Source: Termitidicoccus mucosus (GTDB taxonomy: Bacteria > Verrucomicrobiota > Verrucomicrobiia > Opitutales > Opitutaceae). Taken from it: a stretch of DNA of 64,000 nucleotides. The position numbers and the translations under genes were made by a program. Positions 1 through 8,900 of the stretch are shown piece after piece; position 1 is the stretch's first letter, and each line of letters starts with the position of its first letter. The stretch is from the NCBI RefSeq assembly GCF_038725785.1, contig NZ_CP109796.1, positions 3,286,001 to 3,350,000 on the forward strand. Direction: 5' to 3'. Under the pieces are notes generated by a model. It was not told the origin of the DNA and did no database searches. It saw nothing but the letters and a program-made list of their open reading frames with translations.

Positions 1-1
1 C

Positions 2-1456
2 GGACGCGGCATCGCCCTCAAGACCTCCGGCGGCAAGGCCCCCGGCCACCTCCCCCTCAAGCGCGCGCTCAATCAGGTCGAGGAAATCCTCAACCAAGCC
101 TCCGGCCGCGCCCTCCGCCCGATCGAGGTTTACGACATCAACATGTTCGTGGCCAAGGCGGTCCTCGCCGGCGGCATCCGCCGCTCCGCCACCATCTGCC
201 TCTTCTCCCCCGACGACGAGGAAATGATGAACGCCAAGACCGGCAACTGGTTCGAAAAATACCCCCAGCGCTCCGCCTCGAACAACTCCGCCGTCCTCGC
301 CCGCGCCGAGAACAACCACGAAAACTTCAAGAAACTCTTCAAGGCCCAGAAGGAATTCGGCGAGCCCGGCTTCTTCTTCTGCGACCATCCCGACGCCGGC
401 TGCAACCCCTGCGCCGAGATCAACCTCCTCCCCGTGGTGGACTGGGAGCTTTCCGGCGAGGAATACAGCAAGCTCCTCGCCTGGGGCTACAAGGGCGAGC
501 TCCCCGGCATCAACCGGCTCTCCGGCTTCCAGATGTGCAATCTGACGACCATCAACGGCCGCGCCGCCGAGACCGAGGAAGCCTTCTACTCCGCCTGCAT
601 CGCCGCCACCGCCATCGGCACGCTGCAAGCCGCCTACACCGACATGCCCTACCTCGGGCCCGTCACCCGCCTCATCAACGAGCACGACGCCCTCCTCGGC
701 GTCTCCATCTGCGGGTTCATGGACAATCCCAACATCCTCTTCGACTCCGACATCCTCGCCCGCGGCGCCAGCCTCTGCCGCGCCACCAACCGCCTCGTCG
801 CGCGCCTCATCGGCATCCGCCCCGCGGCCAAGCTCACCACCTGCAAGCCCGAGGGCACCGCCTCGCTCCTCCTCAACGCCGCCAGCGGCATCCACCCGCA
901 CCACGCCCGCCATTACTTCCGCCGCGTGCAGGCCAACCGCAAGGAGCCCATCTACGCCTTCTTCAAGAGCATCAACCCGCAGATGGCCGAGGCATCCGTT
1001 TACAGCCCCGAGACCGACGACGTCATCAGCTTCCCCGTCGAGGCCGCGCCGCAGGCGATCCTCCGCAAGGACATCAACGCCGTCCAGTTCCTCCAGCTCG
1101 TCGCCCTCGTGCAGCACTCCTGGGTCATCCCCGGCGGCGACCCCGAGTCCCGCTCGCCCAACCTCCACCACAACGTCTCCAACACCTGCACCGTGCGCCA
1201 GGACGAGTGGAACGACGTGGCCGAATTCATTTGGGAGAACCGCGAATCCTTCACCGGCGTCTCGCTCCTGCAGGATGCGGGCGACAAAGTCTATCCGCAG
1301 GCCCCGCGCGAGGAGATCGTCACCGAGACCGACGTCGCCAAGTGGAACGCCCTCAAGCCGCGCCGCGTGGATTACACGAAGATGCGCGAGGCCACCGACG
1401 AGACGAACCTCAAGGACATCGTGGCCTGCGCCGGCGGCGCCTGCGAGATTGTCTGA
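2..1456 (+). CDS. nrdJ: Adenosylcobalamin-dependent ribonucleotide reductase (class II), C-terminal part
   Basis: Reduces ribonucleotides to deoxyribonucleotides in the cytoplasm using a B12-generated thiyl radical. The reading frame is open through the left window edge, so only the last 484 residues are present; the family is usually about 700 or more, so roughly the first third is missing. The active-site signature NPCAEI is at partial residues 135-140, where the Cys is the expected radical carrier and the Glu its partner. The second active-site cysteine motif QMCNLTTIN follows about 44 residues later. The protein ends in CAGGAC, a C-x4-C pair that matches the redox-active C-terminal cysteines that re-reduce the active site. 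LLGVSICGFMDN and CKPEGTASLLL are further family-typical blocks. Ends in TGA; the next gene starts about 150 bp downstream. The first active-site Cys lies outside the window. Confidence 0.9.
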   Translation, partial: GRGIALKTSGGKAPGHLPLKRALNQVEEILNQASGRALRPIEVYDINMFVAKAVLAGGIRRSATICLFSPDDEEMMNAKTGNWFEKYPQRSASNNSAVLARAENNHENFKKLFKAQKEFGEPGFFFCDHPDAGCNPCAEINLLPVVDWELSGEEYSKLLAWGYKGELPGINRLSGFQMCNLTTINGRAAETEEAFYSACIAATAIGTLQAAYTDMPYLGPVTRLINEHDALLGVSICGFMDNPNILFDSDILARGASLCRATNRLVARLIGIRPAAKLTTCKPEGTASLLLNAASGIHPHHARHYFRRVQANRKEPIYAFFKSINPQMAEASVYSPETDDVISFPVEAAPQAILRKDINAVQFLQLVALVQHSWVIPGGDPESRSPNLHHNVSNTCTVRQDEWNDVAEFIWENRESFTGVSLLQDAGDKVYPQAPREEIVTETDVAKWNALKPRRVDYTKMREATDETNLKDIVACAGGACEIV

Positions 1457-1603
1457 GCTTTCCCGGGAGCTGCAAACAACGACTCACCACCCGACGCGCG
1501 GCCCAAAACGCCGCGCGTTTTTCTTTTCGGTCACCCCGATGTCCGATGCCGGAATCCTGGTTTGCCACATGAGGGGGACGGCGGCAGCATTCATACTTCC
1601 GTG

Positions 1604-2038
1604 ATGCCTCGTCCGCAGCAAAAGACCTTTCGCCCCAGACTCGCGCCCCGGCTGGGAATGCTCCTTTTCAACGGGATCATGCTTGCCGCATGTGTATGTG
1701 TTGTCGTGTTTCTTGGCGTCCCGGACAAACCGTTCATGATGCTGGCTGCATTCCTCCTGCTTGGGTGGTCATGCAGGACCGCCGCCTCGGTGGTTGCCTG
1801 CCTTAGGCAAATCCACGTCACTCCGGAAGGCATCCGGAAAACGCCTCTGGGATTTCATCTCCGCTGGAAGGAAATCGCACGCTGGTCGGTTGAAAACGCC
1901 GGGGACTCCGCGAATTTTTACCCGCACAAAAAAACGCGCCCGAAAAAGATCTCCGCATCGGAGGCCGGCGTCCCCGGATTCGGAAGGTTCGTCGCCGAAG
2001 TCAGGATGCACCTGGGCAACGAAACCGAAACCCCGTGA
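1604..2038 (+). CDS. Small membrane protein with two TM helices and a PH-like C-terminal part
   Basis: Unidentified protein of 144 residues if started at ATG 1604; GTG 1601 and TTG 1562 are in-frame alternatives. Two hydrophobic helices (about residues 18-38 and 43-62) are followed by a soluble part with an ITPEGIR-like strand (IHVTPEGIRK) and a W-x-EI motif (LRWKEIARW). That arrangement is seen in small bacterial PH-domain membrane proteins. The stop codon overlaps the GTG start of the next gene (GTGA), so the two are probably co-translated. Function not known. Codon use resembles its neighbours. Confidence 0.6.
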   Translation: MPRPQQKTFRPRLAPRLGMLLFNGIMLAACVCVVVFLGVPDKPFMMLAAFLLLGWSCRTAASVVACLRQIHVTPEGIRKTPLGFHLRWKEIARWSVENAGDSANFYPHKKTRPKKISASEAGVPGFGRFVAEVRMHLGNETETP

Positions 2039-2727
2039 ACTGGCTCGCGCATCTCCACCTCTCGAAACCGGCGCCCGCGTTTCGCATCGGCAGCCTCCTG
2101 CCGGACTTCACCACGCCCGCGTGCATCGCCGCGCTGCCGGAGGAATTCCAACGCGGCGCGGAATGCCACCGGCGCATCGACGCGTTCACCGATGCGCATC
2201 CGGTCGTGCGTCGCAGCATGGCGCGCGTCGGCCCGCACTACCGCCGCTTCGCCGGCGTGCTGGTGGACGTCTTCTACGACCATATCCTCGCGCGCGACTG
2301 GGCATCCCATGCCGGGATTCCCCTGCCCGCCTTCGCCGCCGAAATCTACGACGGCTTCCGCTCCCAGCGGACTCTCCTGCCGGACGACCTCAACGCCCGT
2401 TTCGACCTCATGATCGAGCACGACTGGCTGTGCGGCTACCGCGAGCTGGCCGGCATCCGCGCCGCGCTCGCCCGCCTCTCCTCCCGCCTGCGCCGCCCCT
2501 TCGATCTCGCCGCCGCGACCGACATCCTCGCGCAAAACCACGAGGCTTTCCGCTCCGACTTCAACACGTATTTCCCGCAGTTGCGCGCGCACGTGGCGGC
2601 TTTCATGGGCGGCGTTTGCGGAGACAGCGCACCCAAGAACGGAATGGACCAGGGCAGCGGGCTCGCGTCAGCGCGTAGCGCAGGCATCCTGCCTGCCGTC
2701 GAAACAAAAGGCGCGAAGCGCCGCTGA
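2035..2727 (+). CDS. acpH: Acyl carrier protein phosphodiesterase-like protein (AcpH/DUF479) with a repeat-derived C-terminus
   Basis: AcpH-family enzymes hydrolyse the 4'-phosphopantetheine arm from acyl carrier protein. The N-terminus NWLAHLHLS, the IGSLLPDF block and HRRIDAFTDAHP are the usual conserved, His/Asp-rich metal-binding segments of this HD-like fold. DVFYDHILARDW and the final FNTYFPQL block also fit. The family is normally about 195 residues; this one is 230. The extra tail from about residue 210 (SARSAGILPAV and a basic end) is encoded by the palindromic repeat at 2664-2809, so it was probably acquired when that element landed at the 3' end. The GTG start is chosen because it overlaps the upstream stop and is followed directly by the conserved N-terminus. 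The specific substrate is inferred from family only. Confidence 0.75.
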   Translation: MNWLAHLHLSKPAPAFRIGSLLPDFTTPACIAALPEEFQRGAECHRRIDAFTDAHPVVRRSMARVGPHYRRFAGVLVDVFYDHILARDWASHAGIPLPAFAAEIYDGFRSQRTLLPDDLNARFDLMIEHDWLCGYRELAGIRAALARLSSRLRRPFDLAAATDILAQNHEAFRSDFNTYFPQLRAHVAAFMGGVCGDSAPKNGMDQGSGLASARSAGILPAVETKGAKRR

Positions 2728-2809
2728 CTTTTTTAAAAAAGAATGCCGCGCTTCGCGCGATATTCTAACCACGGCAGGCAAGGATGCCTGCGCTACGCAC
2801 GCTGACGCG
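2664..2809. repeat. Palindromic repeat element, about 146 bp, imperfect inverted repeat
   Basis: The outer arms (2664-2700 and 2771-2809) are inverted copies differing by small indels and contain GTAGCGCAGGCATCC. The inner arms (2711-2720 and 2749-2758) are GCGCGAAGCG and its complement. The centre is TTTTTTAAAAAA at 2729-2740. The whole could fold into a cruciform or long hairpin. No transposase is encoded, so it resembles a REP/MITE-type element. It supplies the last codons and the stop of the acpH-like gene. It could also act as a transcription terminator, since the hairpin carries a T-tract. Confidence 0.8.
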
Positions 2810-2874
2810 TGGCTGTTTGCCTCTTTGTGTCATGCGCCAGCATCACGTTCTGTCGCACCCTCCTCCAATCCTGC

Positions 2875-2910
2875 GGGACGTTCGTCCCGTCCGGCGGCGG
2901 AGACGCCGCC
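2875..2910. repeat. Two adjacent short hairpins between convergent genes
   Basis: GGGAC-GTTC-GTCCC at 2875-2888 is a 5-bp stem with a 4-base loop. GGCGGCG-GAGA-CGCCGCC at 2893-2910 is a 7-bp perfect stem with a 4-base loop. They lie between the palindromic element and the 3' end of the convergent autotransporter gene. They may be part of a composite repeat or serve as a bidirectional terminator. No T-tract follows directly. Confidence 0.5.
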
Positions 2911-2974
2911 GCTCCACGGCATGTCGTCTCCGTTCCATCGGGCACGCATGGGCCAAGCCGCCCAAGCAGCGGGG

Positions 2975-5900
2975 CTACCAGTTGCGGCGGTAGCCGAGAT
3001 TCAACGCCCACGGGCGCTCGTAGCCGCCGGCCTTGTTGTATTCATAATCAAAATACACCTGGCTCGACGGATCGATGAGGTAGCTCGCGCCCAGGCCGGT
3101 CTCGAAACGCCAGCCGTCGAGGGCCGGGGCGTAGATGCCGCCCCCGGCGTAAACTTCGCCGCCGTCCGTGTTGCTGCGCACGGTGCCGAACTTCGCATAG
3201 GGCCGCCAGGCGCCGAGGTCCACGCCGCCGCGCAGTTGCAGGCGGTATTGGAAGGCCGTGGCCTTGCGGATGCTCACGTCGATGGTCTGCAAGGAGGAGC
3301 TGGCGGCCGTGTAATCCTCGCCGTCGATATAGGCCACGGCGGCCTGCACGGAGGGCTCCAGCCAGACATGGCGTTTCCGGAGGCGGCGCCCGGCCTCGAC
3401 GGAAAAGCCGTAGAGGAGGTTGGAATAATCGGCGCGGGTGAGTTGCCCGTCATCGGAACGGGCGTCGAGCCGGTTGTCGTAGCGGTCGATGCGGGCGACG
3501 AGATCGGCGTACCAGCCGGAGGCGTGCAGCCACGTCGCATAGACGCCCGCGCCCACGCTGCCGGTGGTGCTTTCCCCGTGGTTGTCGTGGTCCCGGCTGC
3601 TTTGTCCCATCGCGATGAAGCCGCCGGCGAAGAAGTCGCCGGCATCCATGCCGAAGGCGCGGTCGAGCCCGGCGGTCACACCAAAGGTGTCCTGGTCGAA
3701 GGCCGCGCCCGCCGCGTCCTTGCCGGCGCTCAGGTGATAGGCGCCGGTGCGCACCCAGACATTGCCGGTGGGGGTGGTGTCCCCGCCTCGCCCGACGGCG
3801 GGAATGCCGCCGCTCCGCAGTTCGCCCATGCGGAGGCGCAACGAATCGAGACTGTAATGCCAGTCGATGGACAGCACGCCCGCGGTCAGGAGAATGGCGT
3901 CGGCGGCGCGGCTTTGGGCGCTGCGTCCGAGATACCAGGTGAGCGGATCGGAAGCCAGCGGGTCATCGGGATCGCCTTGAAAAAGCGCGTAGCTGTGCAT
4001 GCCGGCATCGATCGCGTTGGCGGTGAAAGTCGCATCGCCGGCCCCGATTGCGACAATCCCCATGGACAGCGTCGATGGATTCGCGGGCGCGCCGCCGAGG
4101 GCGGTGAGCAGAAGCGTGTGCGTCCCGGTGGCGGTGCCGGTGACGACGATCCGGTCCGCCTCCTGCGTGGCGAGATTTACGTCCATCGTGTAGGTGCCGT
4201 GGCCTGAAAGGCCGGCGACGGTGAGGGCCTGTCCGAGGGCGACAAAGTCCACGCGGCCATCGTTGCGCAGGTGCCCGAGATGCTGGCCGAAACCGCCGAG
4301 GTTGAGCACCGCGCCGCCGGCGACCCGGTGTTCGCTGGACGCGGAAAACTGGTTGGCGGCGGTGGCGCGGAGCGTGCCGGCCTGGATCTCGGTGAGCCCG
4401 GCGTGGGTTTGCGCCGCGCCGAGGACGACCACGCCGTCGCCGGTCTTGACGAGATTGCCGGCGGTCAGCGCGGTGGCGAAAACCAGTTCGTCTTCCTCCG
4501 CGGCGGTGTTGAGTTCGACCGTGGCGGAGGGCGCGTTGTTGATCGCATGGGAGAATGTCGCATGGCCGGGAATCGCGATCTGCACGTGTCCGGTGTTGCC
4601 GAGCGATGCGCCCGCAGCCATCGCGTCCTGCGCGATGACACGCGTGGTGCCGGTGTTGCCGATCATGCCCGAATCATTGGCCACGGCGTGGGCGGCGGCG
4701 AGAACCAGCAGTCCCGCGTTGGCGAGAGTCGCGGCGGAGCCGGCGGCGGCGGAACCGCTGAGCGTCAGCGCGCTGGTTGCGTCGATGTCGATTGCGCCCT
4801 GAAAGCCGTCATTGGCACGGGCAATGGTAATCGCGGAGGCATCGCGCAACTGGAGGGTGACGCGCCCCTCGAGTGGATTGGCGAGCGCGCCGTTGAAGTT
4901 TTCCAAGCGCAGGGTGCCTTGATCGGCGCTGAAAACGGCGGCCGTGCCCAGCGCGTCGGAGTTTCGCGCCCGCAGCGTGCCGCCGCCGTCGAGGGTAAAC
5001 GCGGCGCCTTGGCCGAAGGCGCTGTTGTTTCCGCTCACCAGCACAGTCCGGCCGCCGCCAATGGCGACCGTGGTCCCGGCCGTTCCCGAAAGCGACTTGG
5101 CGAACGTGCCGCTCACGGCGAATTGCAGCCATGAATCGCCGTCGAGCTGGATCGTGCCTTCGTCGCCCAAAGCCGAGAGGTTTTCAAGGATGGCGTGGCC
5201 CGGCGAACTGGAATCGCCCAGGCGCACATTGCCCCTGAAGGCGGTGTTGGCGCCGTCGGCGCGCAGCACCGCGCCCCCGCCGATTTGCAGCGACGAATCC
5301 GCGCCGCCCGCGAGCGCGTCATGACCGGCGACGGTGCTGGTGCCGGCAAGGTTGATGTTGCCGTTATAGGCAGGGTTTCCCCTGATGACAAATGTCCCGC
5401 TGGCGCCAAGGTCGAGCCGCCCGCCCGCGTTTATGGCGAGGTCTCCGGCGGTCTGGAATTTTCCGTCCAGATCGAAGACAGAACCGTCCTCGATGGTGAG
5501 CGCGCTGGTTTGCCCGAGCGAATGATGGGCGCCCGCCACCACGGTGGTGCTGCCCGAGATGCGGGTCGCGCCCGTGTAGTCATTGCCGGTGAGATGGGCG
5601 AGGGTGATGGTTTCCCCGCCGGTGAAAGCAAATCCCGAGGCGCCGGTGCCGGTGAGCCGCGCCCCGAGGGTTTTGTCGATGGAGCCGGTCGGGTCGATCA
5701 CAACGCTTTCGGCATCGTGCGTGGCCTCGATCGCGGCAATGCCGTAGCCGAGCCAGATGCCGCTGTCATCAAATGCGCCGCTCGCCACGGCCGTGTAGCC
5801 GTAGTGGAGGAGGCCGGTTTCCACCGCGCCGGTTTTGATCATGGCGGCCGAGCCGCTGAGCGCCGCCCCGTCGAGGCCGGTGACGGCGATGTTGCCGGCG

Positions 5901-8900
5901 AGCGCGGTGTGGGTTGCCTTGACGACCTGTTTCGAAAAAGTGCCATCAAGGTCGAACACGCTGGCGTCGAGCGCGGAGTGCGTGTCGATGCCGGCGAGCA
6001 ACGCCGTGTCCACGGCCATGGTGCTGCCGGAGCCGGTGCCGGCAAGGCTCCCGACCGTGAGCAGGTGCGGCGAAAACTCCAGGCTCGCCGCGTCGCGCCG
6101 CACTTCGAGGCCGCCGCCCGCGAGGTCGAGGCCGTTGATTGATCCGCTCCCGTCAATGCGGAGTTTGCCGCCGTCGGCGAGCTGGAGCGTGGCGCGCCCG
6201 AGGATCTCATCGGTGGGCGCGGTGAGCGCGGCGACGCCGAGCGTGCTGCTGTTTTGCAGGCGCACCGTGCCGTTGAAACCACCCGCGGCCTGCACGACGG
6301 TGAAGAAGCCGCCCGTCTCGCCCGCGCCGTCGAGCGCGAGCGTGCCGCCGCCGTTAAGGGCGCCGCCGGGGAGATTGCGGGCGGCACCGATTTGGACCAC
6401 GCCCTGGCTTATGTCCAACGCGCCGGGCAGGGCGGAATTGTCCGCGGCAAGCACCAGTTTTCCGGCGCCCGTTTTCGCAAGCCCGGAAAGATCGTCCGGC
6501 GCGGAGGCAAACTGGTTCGTCGCGGTGACGGTGAGGCCGCTCGCGATGTCGAGCGTCAGCGCGGCCTGTCCCGCGGGCAGGGAACTGCCGGTGAGCGTGA
6601 GCGCGCCGAGATTGCGGAAAAAGTCCGCCGAGTCCGCCGATGCGCGGACCGTGCCGCCGTTCAGGATGACCGTCGCGGTTCCGTCGCCGCGCCGGAACCC
6701 GCTCGTGGCGATCAAACCGCCGCGAAGCTCCAGCCGCCCCTCCGCGCCGGGGGAAGCGCCCAGCATGATGCCATCGTCGGCGCGCAACACCGCCTGCTCC
6801 GTCAGGGCCAGCGCCCCGGAGCCGGTCTGGCCCACCGCAAAATAGCCGGTGTTTTCCCACGCGCCGGAACCGCTTATGGCGACGCGCCCCGCCGCTGCCG
6901 GCCCGGAGCCGATCACCGTGGAGCCGCTCGTCACGATGCCGCCATCAAGAACGTTCAATGTCCCGTTTCCGGCGAGCCCGACATGCATCGCTTCCGCCGA
7001 AACCTGCGAGCCCGCGCCGCCGAGATTGACCACGGCGGCTCCATCAGACCCGGACGCCACGATGACCGCCGTCCCGTGGACCACGCCCGCAAGTGCGAGC
7101 GTGCCGCCGTCCGCGACCAAGTGACCGCCGCCGAGCGTGTTGCTGCCGCTCAGGGCAAGCAGCCCCGCGCCGGTTTTTCGCAGTGCGACAGCGGGGACGC
7201 CCGGGTCGCCATTCGTGAAGGTGAAGTTGTTGGTCGCCGTGACGCCGACGCCGTCATCCACCTCGAACGCAAGCGCCGGCGTGGCCGCGAGCCCGCTGCC
7301 GCTGATCTCGATGCCGCCGAGATTCTGGAAAAAATCGGCATTGTCCGCCAGCGCGCGGATGGTCCCGCCATTGAGGAAGAGGGCCGCCGTGCCGTCGCCT
7401 TTGACCAGTCCGGTCGTTTCCAGCATACCACCCTTCAGCGTCAAAGCGCCTGCTCCGCCGGTCTGGGCGCCCAAGGTGACGAGCCCTGCGAGCCGGACGG
7501 TGGCTTGATCCTGAATGATGACGCCGCCGGTCCCGGACAATCCGACTGCAAGATACTGCGCCTCGATCAAACCGGACCCGCTCACCGTGACCAAGCCGTC
7601 GCCCGTCGCAGCCATGCCAACATCGAGATGGCCGGCGACGATCTTTCCGTTGTCTGCAATCGAAAGCCGCCCGGCGCCGGAATCACCGATTTTCAGCGGG
7701 GAGGCACTTTGCCAGAGCCCCTGCGCCGTCACGGCGAGTGCGCCGTCGGCTCCGGCTGCCCCGCCGATCACCCCGGCCGCATCGTTGAGCGTGCCGGTCA
7801 GCGCCACGGTGCCGCCGTGGACGACCAGCCCTCCGGCGTCAAACCAGCTGCTGCCGCTGAGCGTGAGCAAACCGCCGCCGGATTTTAAAAGCGCGCGGAA
7901 CGGTGACGGCGCCGTCCCGGAGGCGACGCTGAAGTTGTTCGTCGCCGTGATTGCCAGGCCGGAATCGACGATGAGCGTGAGCGCGGCGGAGTCGTCATCG
8001 ACGCCGCTGCCATCAAGCACGAGATCTCCGAGGTTGTTGAAAAAATCGGTGCCGCCGGCCAACGCGCGGATGGCGCCGCCGTTCAGCTCAAGATCCGCCG
8101 TGCCCTGCCTGCGAGCCAGTCCTTTCGTCTCGAGCACGCCGCCCCTTAAAGCCAGCGAACCCGTGCCGCTTGCGTCCCGTCCGATATACGTTGTGCCCCC
8201 GACATGCACCGTCCCGCTTTCCGCGATCGTGAGCGCCCCCGCCCCCGAATAGCCGATGTAGAGATCTTCGGTCATGGACCAGCGCCCGGAGCCACCCACT
8301 GCCGCGCTGCCGCTGGCCGCGGCGCCATATCCCAGATACGAAGCCCGGCTTGAAACGGCGCCGCTCCCGGAAAGCTCCAGTGCCCCCCGGCCCTGACTGC
8401 CAACATAGAGGTATGAGGAGTTTATCCAAGAGCCCGTGTCGCCAACGGAAACCGCGCCGATGCCCTGAGCCGTGTTTCCGATATGGCCCATGAAATTGGA
8501 AACGGAGCCGCTGCCGATGATAGTCACCGTGCCCCGGCCCTGATCGCCCACGAGCAGCCCGCTTGTGTTTTTCCAGAAGCCCGAATCACTGACTGTAACC
8601 AGCCCGGCCCCGGATGCAGTCTGGCCGACATACCCGAAGGAGCTGGTCACACCGCCGTTTCCGGCGATAACCAACGCGCCCGTCCCGCTCGCACCGACAT
8701 AAAGCTCGCTGCCATTCGCCCATCGGCCCGTCCCGCCTAGGACGACGGACGCCGCCTGCCCTGCGGCATTGGCGACATACCCGCGCGCCGAGCCCAGCGA
8801 CCCTGAAATCGCGAGCGTGCCTCCGGTTGCCAGCAGGTTGCCCGATGCCAGGTCCACATGGCCAGAAAACAAAAGCTCGCCCCCGCCGCTTTTCGTCAGT

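Noticed and set aside
2825-4207. Long plus-strand open frame opposite the first autotransporter
   Set aside because: It is antisense to the barrel-encoding part of a clear autotransporter gene. Open antisense frames are common in GC-rich Gly/Ala-rich genes, and the translation has no recognisable domain.
6604-8049. CRISPR-like array from regularly spaced repeats
   Set aside because: The spacing is 711 bp, in frame with the autotransporter gene and coding for DFF-x-NLG; it is a protein repeat. No direct-repeat/spacer pattern of CRISPR size was seen anywhere.
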